Shown here one piece after another: positions 44,440-55,580 of a DNA stretch of 64,000 nt. The translations under genes were made by a program, and so were the position numbers. The stretch's first letter is position 1; each line of letters begins with the position of its first letter. Origin of the DNA: Eledone cirrhosa. Taxonomy: Eukaryota; Mollusca; Cephalopoda; Octopoda; Eledonidae. The stretch is taken from assembly GCA_964016885.1 (NCBI GenBank), contig OZ024743.1, positions 161,325,941 through 161,389,940 on the forward strand. The letters are read 5' to 3'. The notes below the pieces were generated by a model. It did no database searches. It was not told the DNA's origin and was given only the letters and a program-made list of their open reading frames with translations.

Positions 44440-45330
44440 CTTATCTTGACTGAAGGTGATCTCTGACTTGTCCATGATAGGTTTGATGCCGGGTGCTGCA
44501 TGATTGGACTGAAAATCAGTGCTGCAAAAACTTGTTCTCTCAAGGAAAGCCTGGGCAGTGTACTCTACATATCAATGGAGTTCCATTGAAGCAGGTGGAG
44601 AAATGCAAGTATCTTGGGGCCTTGTTCACGAGTGATAGAAGGCAGGAGGCCGAATTAATTAAATCCAAGAATTACAGGAGCTGGTGCAGTAATGCACCAG
44701 TTTCAGAATTCGGTAATCAGAAGAGAGGTAGCTGTAAAAACCAAACTCACTATCTTCAAACAGCCAAAATGGGGTTTCCCCAAAGGGTCTTTGGAGTAAT
44801 GTTACTCGATAGAGTGCGTAGCTCGGATATCAGAGAATCACATAATAATTGTTTCTATTTTAGGCACAAGGCCAGCAATTACCCAGTACATTACTGGTAC
44901 TTTATTTTATCGACCCCGTAAGGATGAAAGGCAAAGTTAACCTCGGCGGGATTTGAACTTAGATCATAAAGGGACGTAACTCTATGCTTCAAAGCATGGT
45001 GTCCGACTCTCTACCGATACTGCCAATCCACCGCCTGAGAATCACATAATAATGTTTCTGTTTTGATCACAGCTCCAATACTACAGGCATGTAGTTAGAG
45101 TGTCTCAGGACAGAATCGCTGGGCAGATTTTATGGGCAAAACCAATCGGCAGGAGACCCAGGGGTAGATCCTGAGCAAGATAACTGGATAACATCCATGA
45201 GCTCAGCTGGTCTCGCTTAGGGATCCAGCTGGATCAGTTGGAAAGGTTTGCTTCTGACAGGACCCGGTGGAGAAGTGTTTGAGGATTCTGCCCCCACGAC
45301 CCTCTCAGAAATAAGTGGGTGAAGAAGAAG
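44440..45330 (+). pseudogene. LINE family C RT C-terminus, interrupted by a SINE
   Basis: CTLHINGVPLKQVEKCKYLG, ALFTSDRRQEAELIKSK, then a decayed middle (QTAKMGFPQRVFGVMLLDRV), RSSDIRE, then after the SINE YYRHVVRVSQDRIAGQILWA, KPIGRRPRG, LDQLERFASDRTRW and NKWVKKK. This is the region after RT in a LINE type known from many fish and invertebrates (NGVPLKQVEKFKYLG). The core RT is missing. The SINE at 44850-45035 sits between RE-S and the next block. Confidence 0.82.
44850..45035 (-). mobile_element. tRNA-derived SINE splitting the family C LINE
   Basis: Full-length reverse SINE with GAGAATCACATAATAAT at 44833-44849 and 45037-45053, a 17-bp duplication of LINE sequence. Confidence 0.95.
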
Positions 45331-45419
45331 TCAGTTTGGATTATCCACTGTCTAACCTTGTCTTCCCTCTTCCTGCACTGGGGCAGTGATGCTAAAACAT
45401 TTAGCTAGTTATACTGAAT

Positions 45420-45500
45420 GAAATCTGGCACACAAATATACACATAAACACATACATGTTTGTGTGTGTTTGCATATATGTTAGTGTGCCAATCAAAAGT
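45420..45500. repeat. CA/GT imperfect palindrome
   Basis: ACACAAATATACACATAAAC then TGTTTGTGTGTGTTTGC and TTAGTGTGCC; loosely self-complementary. Confidence 0.6.
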
Positions 45501-45560
45501 AACTTGTCAAATAAACTTCCATCTTGTATAAAATCATGAATTGTTGGGTTTACAACTAAA

Positions 45561-45767
45561 CTAATGGAAAAGAACATTATTCCACATGTCACCACCATAA
45601 TTGAAACTTAAGAGCCAGTCCGCCTCATGGATGGAGAAGACATTGTTCCAGGTGGCAAGGGAGACATGCTGGAACAGCCACTCCACTTTGCAGGGTTTGT
45701 GCTTCTGGGTAGCTAACTCTGCTCTGATAGGAGTGAGTAGGGATGTGGTCCAGGGATCTATGTTTTT
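45561..45767 (-). other. Orphan 68-codon open frame, no ATG start
   Basis: Reads IDPWTTSLLTPIRAELATQK, VEWLFQHVSLATWNNVFSIH and EADWLLSFNYGGDMWNNVLF then stop; open from a TAA at 45768. The region is less AT-rich than its surroundings. The plus strand is also open here, so coding is not proven. I recognise no family: an exon, a TE fragment and chance are all possible. Confidence 0.25.
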
Positions 45768-46430
45768 TTAATGATGCATAAAAAAAATTAACTTATTGAG
45801 TCACATTCCTTTTCAAATGTGGACTTAGCCTTTCAGTAAATAGAGATCAATGAAATAATAGATTGAGTGCTATAATTTATATATCAACTAAAACATCCTT
45901 AGAATTTTGGCCCTAGCATCATTGAAACTAGTAGAAGAATAAAAAAAATATCTAGTTCAGTCAACTACCTATATGCCATAGTTTCCTTTGATCAGAGCCT
46001 AGGCAACAACAATCATCATTTTCATTTATGTGATCTCTCATATACTCATACACACGTACACAAAGTTAGCTTCTAAGTGTTTCTCAACATACTAGAAATA
46101 GCAGCCAAATCTTCCTAATATCTTAACCTGTCATTTTAAAAATAGAGCAAAAACATTGGATAATCTCCTAGATATACTGTAAACAAAAATAAGAGGGTCA
46201 CAGCTGGTATTCCTTTGGAATTAAACAACAATGACAATAGATCTATAACATAAATAGCACAATATCAAACCAGACCACAATGACATTCTACTTTTACTAC
46301 ACCCCACTCTCCTATGAGTGAACATGTACTCACACGTGTACCACAGCTTTTCCCAAACCGCTCTGCTTCACCCTCTTCTCACCATATGTGTTGTTTTTAT
46401 GGAATAATCTCCACCTTCCTAACTTCATGA
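45768..46430. other. Unassigned AT-rich stretch
   Basis: Nothing recognised. Confidence 0.4.
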
Positions 46431-46528
46431 GGTCAACTTTGCCTTTCATCCTTACGGGGTCGATAAAATAAAGTACCAGTAATGTACTGGGTAATTGCTG
46501 GCCTTGTGCCAAAAGTAGAAACAATTAT
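46431..46528 (+). mobile_element. SINE 3' half, plus strand
   Basis: GAGGTCAACTTTGCCTTTCA through AGAAACAATT; the tRNA-like head is missing. Confidence 0.9.
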
Positions 46529-46854
46529 ATATTGTTGTGCCTGAGTGATCTCTCTTGTTGTAGAGTGACATATGGTGTGTATTTATATGTAGAATATATT
46601 TATTTATGTCTGAGTCAATATATGTATGTGTTTCTGTAACAACACACATATACATACACACATGATCATGATCACCAGCAACTGGCTGTGCTAAACCTGC
46701 CCACCTGTATAAGGTGAATACTAAATATAAATGTGATAATAGATCAGAGGTTACAGGCTGGAGATGTCCCCTTTTATCACGCAGCTGATGGGACAGGCTG
46801 ACAAACAAAGGAGTCAACATTGGGTAGAGTGGTCCATTTGGTCTTGTCAAGGAC

Positions 46855-47105
46855 TTGACAACCTCTCTAGTGCTGGTGCCATGAAGAAATGCACCCAGAA
46901 CGTCCTGTAAAGTTGTAGTACTGGTGCCAAGATAAAATGCACCCATTACACTCTATAAAGTGGTTGGAATGAGGAAGAACATCCAACTGTAGAAAACGTA
47001 TGTAACATATGAACAAAACATATTTATCAAACAATATCTTGCCTTGAACTGTGACGAATCATCCAACCTATGCTACCATGGAAAATGAGCGTAAAATGAT
47101 GACAT
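46855..47105 (+). mobile_element. Old LINE 3' tail
   Basis: GTACTGGTGCCAAGATAAAA, GTGGTTGGAATGAGGAAGAA, CATCCAACTGTAGAAAA and GAGCGTAAAATGATGAC in the order of the family A/A2 tail. Confidence 0.65.
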
Positions 47106-48998
47106 ATACATATGCATATATTTATACATACATACTCTCACACACAAACACATAGACTGTAGACTTTATATTACATCTCCTATTCCATATTATAAAAGGT
47201 GGGATGTTTTTTGCAAACATTCTAACTTTTACCACACACACCACATAAATATATAATGTCTGTGTGCGTGTATGCTCACTGTATGTATGATTATGGAGTG
47301 TCAAGTGAATATTATCGTGAAAACACCCTTCTAGCTGATCAATTATATTGATTGGTTGTTTTGTGACAAAAACATTTTCTATTCTCCAAACACTTATCTG
47401 ACAATATTTAACTAGCAATTATTTATCCATCCATTCAAAACTGTTCTTCTTTATCAATATAGTTTCAAATTTAGCCATCTAAACCACATAGGTAAATAAG
47501 ACAATTTCTAATTTCTGGTACTTGTGATGCATGTCGTATCTGTAAAAAGCATCTTTCACCATAGGAAAACATTGAATTTTAATATAAAATTTACAAATCA
47601 ATATATGGAAATATACCTATGTCTGTCTATAGGGGTAAATTTTGTTTGTGTGCTTTTTTAAAGACATTTCTCTTGCTTATTTTTATTTACTGGAATTCAT
47701 TTTTCTTAATTGCATTCTAATAAGGATCTATTTTATGTTAGCAACAAAAACAACATGCTGTACAAGCTTTTGCCTGCTTCTTAAGAAGAGAGAAGATGAG
47801 AGAGAACAAAGATAAAATAGAAAGAAGAGAGTGTTAAGGTCTTGCAAATACAAACACAAAGTTTATCAAGAGAAAGCAATATATATATATATATTTATCA
47901 TCATCATCATCATTTAACCTGCTGTCTTTTCTTGCTATCAATATATATAAGTATATGTACATTATTCTATCGGTAACTATTTTATGGTTTTAATCATGCT
48001 TCAGTCCTTACTCATTTTCACATCTAATAACTACATTCAGTTTGCAGTCTAGTGTGGAGCTAAAGAGGGAGGGAAAAAGTAGAGGATGGGGGAATTGACT
48101 AAATGAGATAGTGGAAAGTGGAGGTGTAAGGGTTACAGCATTATACAGTAAAAGAGGTGAAGTACTCTCATGTCTCGATTAATCGTTGTCATCCCACTCA
48201 TTAAATTTTGCTAATCTAGCTCCACTTATTTCAACCCCTCGCCCTTATTATTTGGGACTCGAAAGTAGTTGAACTATAAAGATGTTTGTGGAGAAAATTT
48301 ATTAAATAAAATGCATAAGTATTTTCAAAAAGAGCAATATTCAAAATACAATTATGTGTTAAAGTTCAAAATCAAACATATATGGTAGGAAAGCAGATTA
48401 AAGAACATTGAAGACTGCTTTATCTGTAACTTTACAAATGTCCATTCGTTTCCATGGTTTGAATAAGATATTTTGTGATAGTACTCTACAGCGAGATACC
48501 CTGTCTGATGCCAGCATTTTGTTTTTTTCATAAGTTGCATAGCTGATCCATGGAACTTTTGTTTATGTGGGACATAAACAAATTTCACTGCTATAGAGAC
48601 ATTACACTCACACACGCAAATGCCACTACAAATACATATACAGATATACACTATAGACATCAGTATATGCATGCCTACTGATATAGTAAACGTTGTACGG
48701 TCATTTTCCCTGCTGAAGTAGATGTGTCCAAAATATTGAAAAAAATATGAATCACAATTATACACAAACACATGAATATTTTGTATAAGGTATAGAAACT
48801 CAGATCTAAATATGTCCACTTTGCAGATGCACACATATCTTTGTTTTTGGTCTTAGGGTATAACTACAGAAGTACTAATAGAGGTATATAAATGCGTGTG
48901 TATATAAATATTGGTGAGCATTTATGTATTGTAACCAAGATGTATGCAGATGAATGTGTCAATCTCTATATCTAGGATTTTTTATATACCAGCCTGCA
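47106..48998. other. Unassigned AT-rich stretch
   Basis: TA run near 47.88 kb followed by CATCATCATCATCATTTAAC at about 47.90 kb, perhaps a stub of a LINE tail; otherwise nothing in about 1.9 kb. Confidence 0.4.
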
Positions 48999-48999
48999 T

Positions 49000-49039
<40 letters not shown>

Positions 49040-49140
49040 GTTTAACGTCCATCTTCCACTTGAGGCAAGATTGGTTGTCTTGCTCGTATAGGACTGTCTG
49101 GTGGGTTTTCTACAGCTGGATGCCCTTCCTAACACCAATA
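48999..49140 (-). mobile_element. Short LINE family A tail, minus strand
   Basis: (CAT)n at 49001-49039, CGTTTAACGTCCATCTTCCA, internal deletion, then CTTGAGGCAAGATTGG, TCGTATAGGACTGTCTGG and GGATGCCCTTCCTAACACCA. Confidence 0.85.
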
Positions 49141-49640
49141 TATATGTTATATGTGTGTGTGTGTTAGTATGAATATATATACTAATGTGTAATATGTATA
49201 CTATATATGTAATATATATACTGTTGCTGTGGTTGTTAGTATGTGTATTTATATCTAGCCATCCCGAGTGCTGGCTTTCTAGTTTATCAATTTACAGGTC
49301 AAGAAATTTTCAATATTTCTTAATTTGCTTTCATGCCACATCATTTTATTCTCAACTTTACTACTTAAATTTATTACAAACAATTCTTTTTAAGAAAACT
49401 CATACATTTTATTTCAGATTATTTTTCCTCATATATATCATCATCATTTTTATATGCTATTTTCATGTATACACATATGGAATATATATATCATACATAT
49501 AGTGTTAACAATGTTTTCAAGGGTAAAATGGTCTAAATTATGGTTAAAGGCATGCTAAAAAACACCAATTATTTTAAAATAAAAACAGTCACCAGATATG
49601 ATGGTTAGTTGCAATATAAGCAGGCTCCGCTCAGACAAAT
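49141..49640. other. TA-rich stretch
   Basis: ATATATACTA and TGTGTGTG words to about 49.25 kb; nothing else. Confidence 0.5.
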
Positions 49641-50059
49641 TAGCAACCCCAGATCAACAGCAGTAAACTACTTGTGGAAATGAAACAATGGGTGACACCT
49701 GTAGCTCCCAAGAAAACTCTCTCAACCCAGTGATGTAGCTATGACGAAGTGAAAAATGTCTGCCTCTAAAAAAGCCTAATCTCTGCAGGTTTGACGAAGT
49801 ACTAGATTGGTGATTGGCATGAATAAGACCACCAAAACTGCAATAAGGTGAGAGGTATGAACCATACCACACCGTCTTTCATGCAGATTAACAAGGGAGG
49901 CATTCAGGCCTAAATAGCGAGGCCTATTTGAAAAGTATATTGCAGTCTCCATTTCATGCCACAAAAACTTGCAATGGGCATACAGCCTGTTCTGAGGGGC
50001 ATAAATGGATGCACAAAGATTGCGTATCCTAGGACCCCAAAATTGGTTTGGAAGGGAAC

Positions 50060-50880
50060 AAACCATGATAATTGAAACCCGGAACATCACAACCCTTACA
50101 GGTAAGAAGGAGGAACTAGTGAAGGAGGCAAATGCTACCATCTAGATATAGTCATGGTTTCATCAACAAAGTTATGTGGCCCTGGTACTGTAGATTTGGA
50201 TGAAGGATAGAAACTCCACTAGAAATGGCAGCACAGACAGGAATGGTGATATTCATAAGCCCTTGGCTGTCGGAATGTGTTATGGACTGGATCCATTAGG
50301 AGGGAGGATTTGCTTCTTGAAGCTTAGACTGAAAGATGGGTGGTACAAGTTTATGCACCAAACAAGGAGTCCAAATACAGATCCTTCCTTGATGTAGTCA
50401 TTGCATCATTAGGTGTAGTTAAGATTGATGGGAGACTTCAATGCATGTGTTGGCACTGACCACCTGACATGGAAAGGAGTGATTGGAAAGAGCGGCAATC
50501 CTGATTTAAATATGAATGGTGAGGCCTTATTAGACATCTGTTCCAGCAATAGACACTATATTATGAACACCTTCTTCCAGCTCAGAGGCATACATAAATA
50601 TACATAGTATAAGAGGAATCAGGGGCAGAGATCAATAATTGATTTTGTTATTGTCACTGATCTTTTCGATTCTGGATGTGCATGTAAAAAGAGGGACTGA
50701 GCTGTCAACAGATCACCATCTATTTATCTGCAACTTTAGACTACCTAAATCCAAAGAAGCCCACAAAACTGGCAGGTTCAGGGCGACCTACAGGAAAAAG
50801 TGGGAAATCTTGGTGGAGAAGGAAGTCAGAACCAGGTATTGCATCCAAATTCAGAGAACTCACTGAGGACATTGAAATGG
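50060..50880 (+). pseudogene. LINE AP endonuclease domain (family E)
   Basis: MGDFNACVGTDHLTWKGVIG, KSGNPDLNMNGEALLDICSS, NTFFQLRGIHKYT, then in another frame RSIIDFVIVTDLF and VKRGTELSTDHHLFICNFRL. These are the GDFN, NTxF, IDY/IDF and SDHH endonuclease motifs; here all key residues (GDFN, IDF, TDHH) are legible, but the frame is broken at least three times. The upstream 49.65-50.06 kb may be its leader. Confidence 0.85.
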
Positions 50881-51770
50881 AGTGGAGATTGTTCAGCTCA
50901 GCAGTTTCTGCTTCGGCTGTTAAATGCTGTGGGCAAAAGAGGCTTGGTGTAGCATTGAATGGCACAAGGACCCCTTGGTTCAATAAAGAAAGCCTACAAT
51001 GCTTAGTTTGGAAATAAGTCCTCCTTCTTGCACTTGTGGTACAAGCAGGCAGTGGGGATAGTAAAAGCGTCCAAAGTTAAGACATGGGAGCACTTTGTGG
51101 TTAAGCTGGAATCTGACTTCAGATCAGCAAATAAAGTGTTCTGGCAGCCCATCCGCTGACTTCATAATAAAAAGTCCTCCTCTACACCTGCTATTAGGAA
51201 TACATCTAGTGTTCTCCTATCTTCAGAGAGGTGCATCCTTGCAAGCTGGAGAGAATACTTTACTGCCCTTCTAAATCTGATCACAATAGCATCTTCTGAT
51301 GTACATGAGGGGCATCTGGGAGCGGTGACTAATCTCTTGGAGGCTGAAGTCCCAAGAGCAATTAAATGTGGCAAAGCCACTGGGGATGATGAAATGTGGC
51401 TCGAGATATTAAACACCTTAAATAAAGAAGTTATTCTCCTGGCTGACTCAGGTGTGCTGGGTAGTCTTGATCTTTAGAAAGGCACCCAAGCAATGGCAAT
51501 CAGGAGTGATAATCCCAACTTTCAAAAAGGTAGGCAAGAGCGATTGTTCCTATTATAGAGGGATCTCCTTGTTAAGCCTCCCTGGTAAAGTCTATGCTAA
51601 GTGTCTGGCAAAGAGATGAAAGGAGATCATTGAGTTCAAACTAGTTGATGAACAGTGTGGTTTTCACCCTGGATGCAGCATAGCTAACCAAATATACACA
51701 AGGCAGCAGGTCTTTGAAATATTGTGGAGTACTGTCAAGTACTCCACAATAGCTTTGTAGACCTTGAAAA
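50881..51770 (+). pseudogene. LINE RT fragment (family E), N-terminal part
   Basis: Text in changing frames: TPWFNKESLQCLVWK, AIKCGKATGDDEMWLEILNT, KAPKQWQSGVIIPTFKKVGK, SDCSYYRGISLLSLPGKVYA, DEQCGFHPGCSIANQIYTRQ and, near 51.75 kb, SFVDLENQK, the start of motif A. The element ends there; motifs B and C are missing. The family differs from A by its endonuclease text. Confidence 0.8.
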
Positions 51771-51859
51771 TCAGAAGGTGGCAGTGGCTAGGATTTTTTT
51801 TAATGTTAAATATTGGGTGAATATTGGTTAGGTTGCAAACATTGCTGCTAAAACATTTC

Positions 51860-52780
51860 AAATAGATTTCAAAAACATAAAATCAATTGACTTAACTTAT
51901 ATTTAATCAAAGCTCTCTTCCAAATCATTCAACCTATTGTCAACTCTTTCCTCTGATATCAGATTATAGGCATCTATTGTTCTTATTTTCTGCAAGTTAT
52001 CCTTTGGCAAATGAACATTTATTCATGGCAGTAAAAAGTCTTTCCTCATTAGCATTTCAATCAGCAATATAAGTAGTTTTAATGCTGAGACAGCTCTTTG
52101 AACAGATTTCCTCTAGCAAAATTTCTATATAAAAAAACTAAAATAAGAAATTAAATAATATTCAAAATTTCAACCCAGGATCCCTTCCATGGCCGCTTCT
52201 ATTAAAAGTCTATTTTAATTACGGTTTCATCATTATTATGAAAATATTTTGCAATTCCTAAAATTGCAGGTCTGATATGTTTAAGGCATTCAGACGTACC
52301 AAGATATTTCTTGGGTTCTAAATGTTTGAAATTATCTGGTAGTCGCTGTTGCTCAATGACAAATTTAATGCATATTTTATTTTCTGCTTGTTGAGAAAAT
52401 TTACATTGGGAGAGTTTATTGACAAACAGAAAACTAAGGTAGAGTTTTGAGCCTATAAAATCTAGTAGATACTCATCTTCTTTAGATATTTTCTAGTATG
52501 CAAATAATTGTTAATTCTTTATGTTTAGAGGTATTTCTTTAAAAAAGAAACACTTTAAAATTTATACATAATTTCAGCTCTTTACATTTCCAACTATGGA
52601 AAAATGGCAATGTAGTTCAACCCATTGCTCAAAAATTATTTTGAGAGCCATCTAATTGTATTGAACTAGATAAGTCAGGCTTCAATAGCAAATTTAACTG
52701 GCAGATTATATCAGCAATGGAAACATTGTTTTCTTGGTCTAATTTCATGATTAGCTCCTTTCCTGTTTCTCATTCTTCTT
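51860..52780 (-). other. Unidentified decayed coding stretch
   Basis: Three pieces on the minus strand give coherent protein-like text: KELIMKLDQENNVSIADIIC, QLNLLLKPDLSSSIQLDGSQ (52.75-52.64 kb); the open frame at 52202-52492; and NANEERLFTAMNKCSFAK (about 52.05-52.0 kb). The last piece faintly recalls the C-terminal dimerisation region of hAT transposases, but I would not assign it. Confidence 0.35.
52202..52492 (-). other. 96-codon open frame without ATG, unknown protein
   Basis: Reads DEYLLDFIGSKLYLSFLFVN, KLSQCKFSQQAENKICIKFV, LEPKKYLGTSECLKHIRPAI and LGIAKYFHNNDETVIKIDF then TAA; bounded upstream by TAG at 52493-52495. Amphipathic and charged, with no obvious low-complexity bias, so it looks like real protein rather than chance. 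Family not recognised. Confidence 0.4.
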
Positions 52781-53039
52781 TTCTTAATATTCATCATTGT
52801 TAATTTGTTAAATATTTTACTGTTTCTGTGTGATTTCTTTTCCTTGTTGCTATGTCCTAAAGGAGGTTGTTCTCATCTCACCCACCCTGGCTTGTAAGCC
52901 TATGTATACAGCCTGTATGAATTCTGTTCTCTTATGATGTTTTGTAATATTTCAGGTGAGATTAAAGTGAAATATTCATAGCAGTGTATAATATATATAT
53001 ACTAATTGCATATACAGGGCTAACACTAGTCATGGTAGT

Positions 53040-53280
53040 GGGGTGGATAGAGTAGCCATGTGCGAGAACACCTCAGCCTTCATCAAGCTATCACACAACC
53101 TTTTCCCCTTCCAGCTACACAGAACTAACAACTGTCAAGATACAAATCTCAGGACTGCCACCCTCAATTCTGGCACCCCGAAAAAGAAAACTGGGGAACA
53201 TATCAAACCCAACAATAACAACAAAAAATTCCAATTTGCAGTTGATTCCTCTAAGCTCACTACAATGAAATAGTAAAGAG
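53040..53280 (+). pseudogene. Possible LINE 5' end (start of an endonuclease)
   Basis: The frame 53043-53273 reads NCQDTNLRTATLNSGTPKKK and TGEHI, similar to the RTATLNVGTLxxxTGEVVEM start of LINE endonucleases. The rest is Lys/Asn-rich and unrelated. A short fossil at most. Confidence 0.4.
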
Positions 53281-53499
53281 CTAAAATAACACACCTGCAC
53301 TAAATCTCAAATGTACACAGTGCTTCTGAAATGCATCAAATCTTATACATTTGTACTAAATTGGTAACACTGAGTACATACATATGTTTTCCTCGGCAAG
53401 CAACATGTAGCCACTCACCCCTACCACTACTGCCTCACCTTGGCCAAGAACACAATGAGCACCTAAATGTCAAAAAATAGTAGTGCTGTTGCCATTATT

Positions 53500-53725
53500 A
53501 ATGCACTCAGCTCGCATTGTAAAAAGGTAGTCCTGGTGCCATAATAAAAGTACCCAGTCCATCCTGTCAGATGGTAATGGTTTACCATGACAAAATGTGT
53601 GATTGGCATTAAGAAGGGTATCCAGCCATAGAAACCATGCCAAATTGGAACACGACATGTCTGGTCTCAGAATATGACAACCTGCATGGAAAATATGCAA
53701 AATGGTGATGATGATGATATACATG
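53500..53725 (+). mobile_element. Old LINE 3' tail with GATGATGAT end
   Basis: GGTAGTCCTGGTGCCATAAT, AAAAGTACCCAGTCCATCC, GATTGGCATTAAGAAGGGTA, TCCAGCCATAGAAACC, then AATGGTGATGATGATGATAT. Confidence 0.7.
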
Positions 53726-53769
53726 TTAATGCCGATATATCACCATCATCCTCTTAGTTTGTTTTAATT

Positions 53770-53772
<3 letters not shown>

Positions 53773-53808
<36 letters not shown>

Positions 53809-53870
53809 TCCCACCCTTGCAAGCAGGGAAAAGCAGACGTAAAATGAAATGATGATGGTACTCAAACTGA
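53773..53870 (+). repeat. (AT)n and an adjacent LINE A2 tail stub
   Basis: AT run to about 53805, then GCAGGGAAAAGCAGACGTAA and AATGAAATGATGATGG, the last bases of an A2-type tail. Confidence 0.65.
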
Positions 53871-54352
53871 AGCATATATTGACCTTTATATTTTGCCTTG
53901 TTTTATACAAATTAAAGTTGCTATTATTATGTGGCTGCTTACCCTGTTCAACATAGCACTCAAATCTCTTCCAAATTACATTCTACTCCCTTAACATGAC
54001 ACATTGTATAATATAAACATTGTTCAGCTCAAGACTATAACAAGAGACACTTCGCAATGAAAAAGGATGTAAAGCTATGTGGTTGCAAAGTGACCTTATT
54101 AGCCTCTCACAGCCATGCTTGTACTTATAGTTCAAATTCTGTGGGTGGATATAGTCAGTTAAATTAAGGTGCCTAGTTTATGAACTCCAGTATGATGAAA
54201 GGCATAATTGATCTTAACACTTTAAATTCCAGAACAGAAAGAGACATGATTAAATATACTATGTCAAAGTATTTTGTTTTTCATCCTTCCGAAGTTGATA
54301 AAATAAAACAGCAAATCACTGTGTAGTTCATCTAAGCAATTATACCTCCCCC

Positions 54353-54445
54353 ACAAGAACATAAGGTTGTGAGTTTGGTTCCATAATTGGGTGGTGTGTT
54401 GTGTCTTGAGCAAGATGCTTCATTTCATGTTGCTTTTCACGATAA
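54353..54445 (+). mobile_element. Third tRNA-like SINE, fragment
   Basis: AAGGTTGTGAGTTTGGTTCC then GAGCAAGATGCTTCATTTCA; relative of 27958-28200. Confidence 0.5.
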
Positions 54446-54787
54446 GATTCCTATGAGATGCAATCTTGTAAGAGATCAGTTAAATCTACATAGATGTCAG
54501 CTGTGAATTCGATATAATTTTTTTTTTTTTCACAAGATGTGTGGCCTTGTGCTTATATTAAGGATCCTTATTAGCCAGTTGTACTAATTATAATTAGTGT
54601 AATCATCTTTGTTGAAGCCAATTACTCTGCAGACTAAATGCGTATAAAATATGAAACATCAACCTCATTAGCTACTAATGGAGGTAATATCATATGGAAG
54701 AGTTTAAGTAGTTATTAATTAAGCTATATATAATATTAATGGAAGTATCCTGTATGACAAAATAAAATATATTGTAGGTAAATATAT
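54446..54787. other. Unassigned AT-rich stretch
   Basis: T10-type run near 54.52 kb; nothing else. Confidence 0.4.
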
Positions 54788-54799
54788 GAAATAAATATT

Positions 54800-54981
54800 T
54801 GTTTCTACTTTTGGCACAAGACCAGCAATTATTCCAGTGTATTACTGGTACTTTATTTTATCGACCCCATAAGGATGAAAGGCAAAGTTAACCTCGGCGG
54901 GATTTGAACTCAAACCATAAAGGGCCGTAACTCTTTGCTGCAAAGCATGGTGTCCGACCCTCTACCGATACTGCCAATCCA
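54800..54981 (-). mobile_element. tRNA-derived SINE, minus strand, 12-bp duplication
   Basis: Full length, slightly 5' shortened (ends CTGCCAATCCA); GAAATAAATATT at 54788-54799 and 54982-54993. Confidence 0.93.
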
Positions 54982-55017
54982 GAAATAAATATTGAAGACA
55001 GGATAGTATGATATAAT

Positions 55018-55038
55018 TTTTTTTTTTTTTTTTTTTTC
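55018..55038. repeat. Poly-T run
   Basis: About 20 consecutive T. Confidence 0.9.
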
Positions 55039-55332
55039 TGAAATATAGTTTCAGAAGCCAGATGGAAATGTTATGATACTGGCTTTATTGAGCTTACCAT
55101 ATTATCTCTCCTCTGTGATATCATGATTCATTGTAGAATCATCATTCATTTGTTCTTTTTTATTAGAATTAGTGGAATGTGGTTGATTATGCATATATAA
55201 AAGAGACAAGGAAAGAGTCAGAGAACACTGGAACAGTTTGTGTACTTAATAAAGTATGCAATCTTCCATGTACGTATCTAAACAGAAAAGAGTTAAAATG
55301 AGAACATAAAATCAATAAATAACAAATATAAA

Positions 55333-55580
55333 TGTTGTTGTATCACACTAAGTCAGCCCTGCTTTAACAGACATGATCAAAAGTGCTCCAGTCATGACCA
55401 TCCAGTTATTTAGTGTATCAATAATTAGAGTGTTCAATGTGTTTTTCCTTTTTAAAAATGGTAGGATGTGATTTTATGGAAATTTGCCTACTATATCTAA
55501 CAGGTCATCTACATGGGGGCTCCCTCATTGGGTCCTCATGCTGCTTCAGATGTTTTAATAACTGGTGGTCTTAATGATGC
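55333..55580 (+). repeat. Dispersed repeat R1, near complete copy
   Basis: AGTCAGCCCTGCTTTAACAG, ACATGATCAAAAGTGCTCCA, GTCATGACCATCC, GGTAGGATGTGATTTTATGG, GCTCCCTCATTGGGTCC and CATGCTGCTTCAGA, the fullest R1 in the window. Confidence 0.68.
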
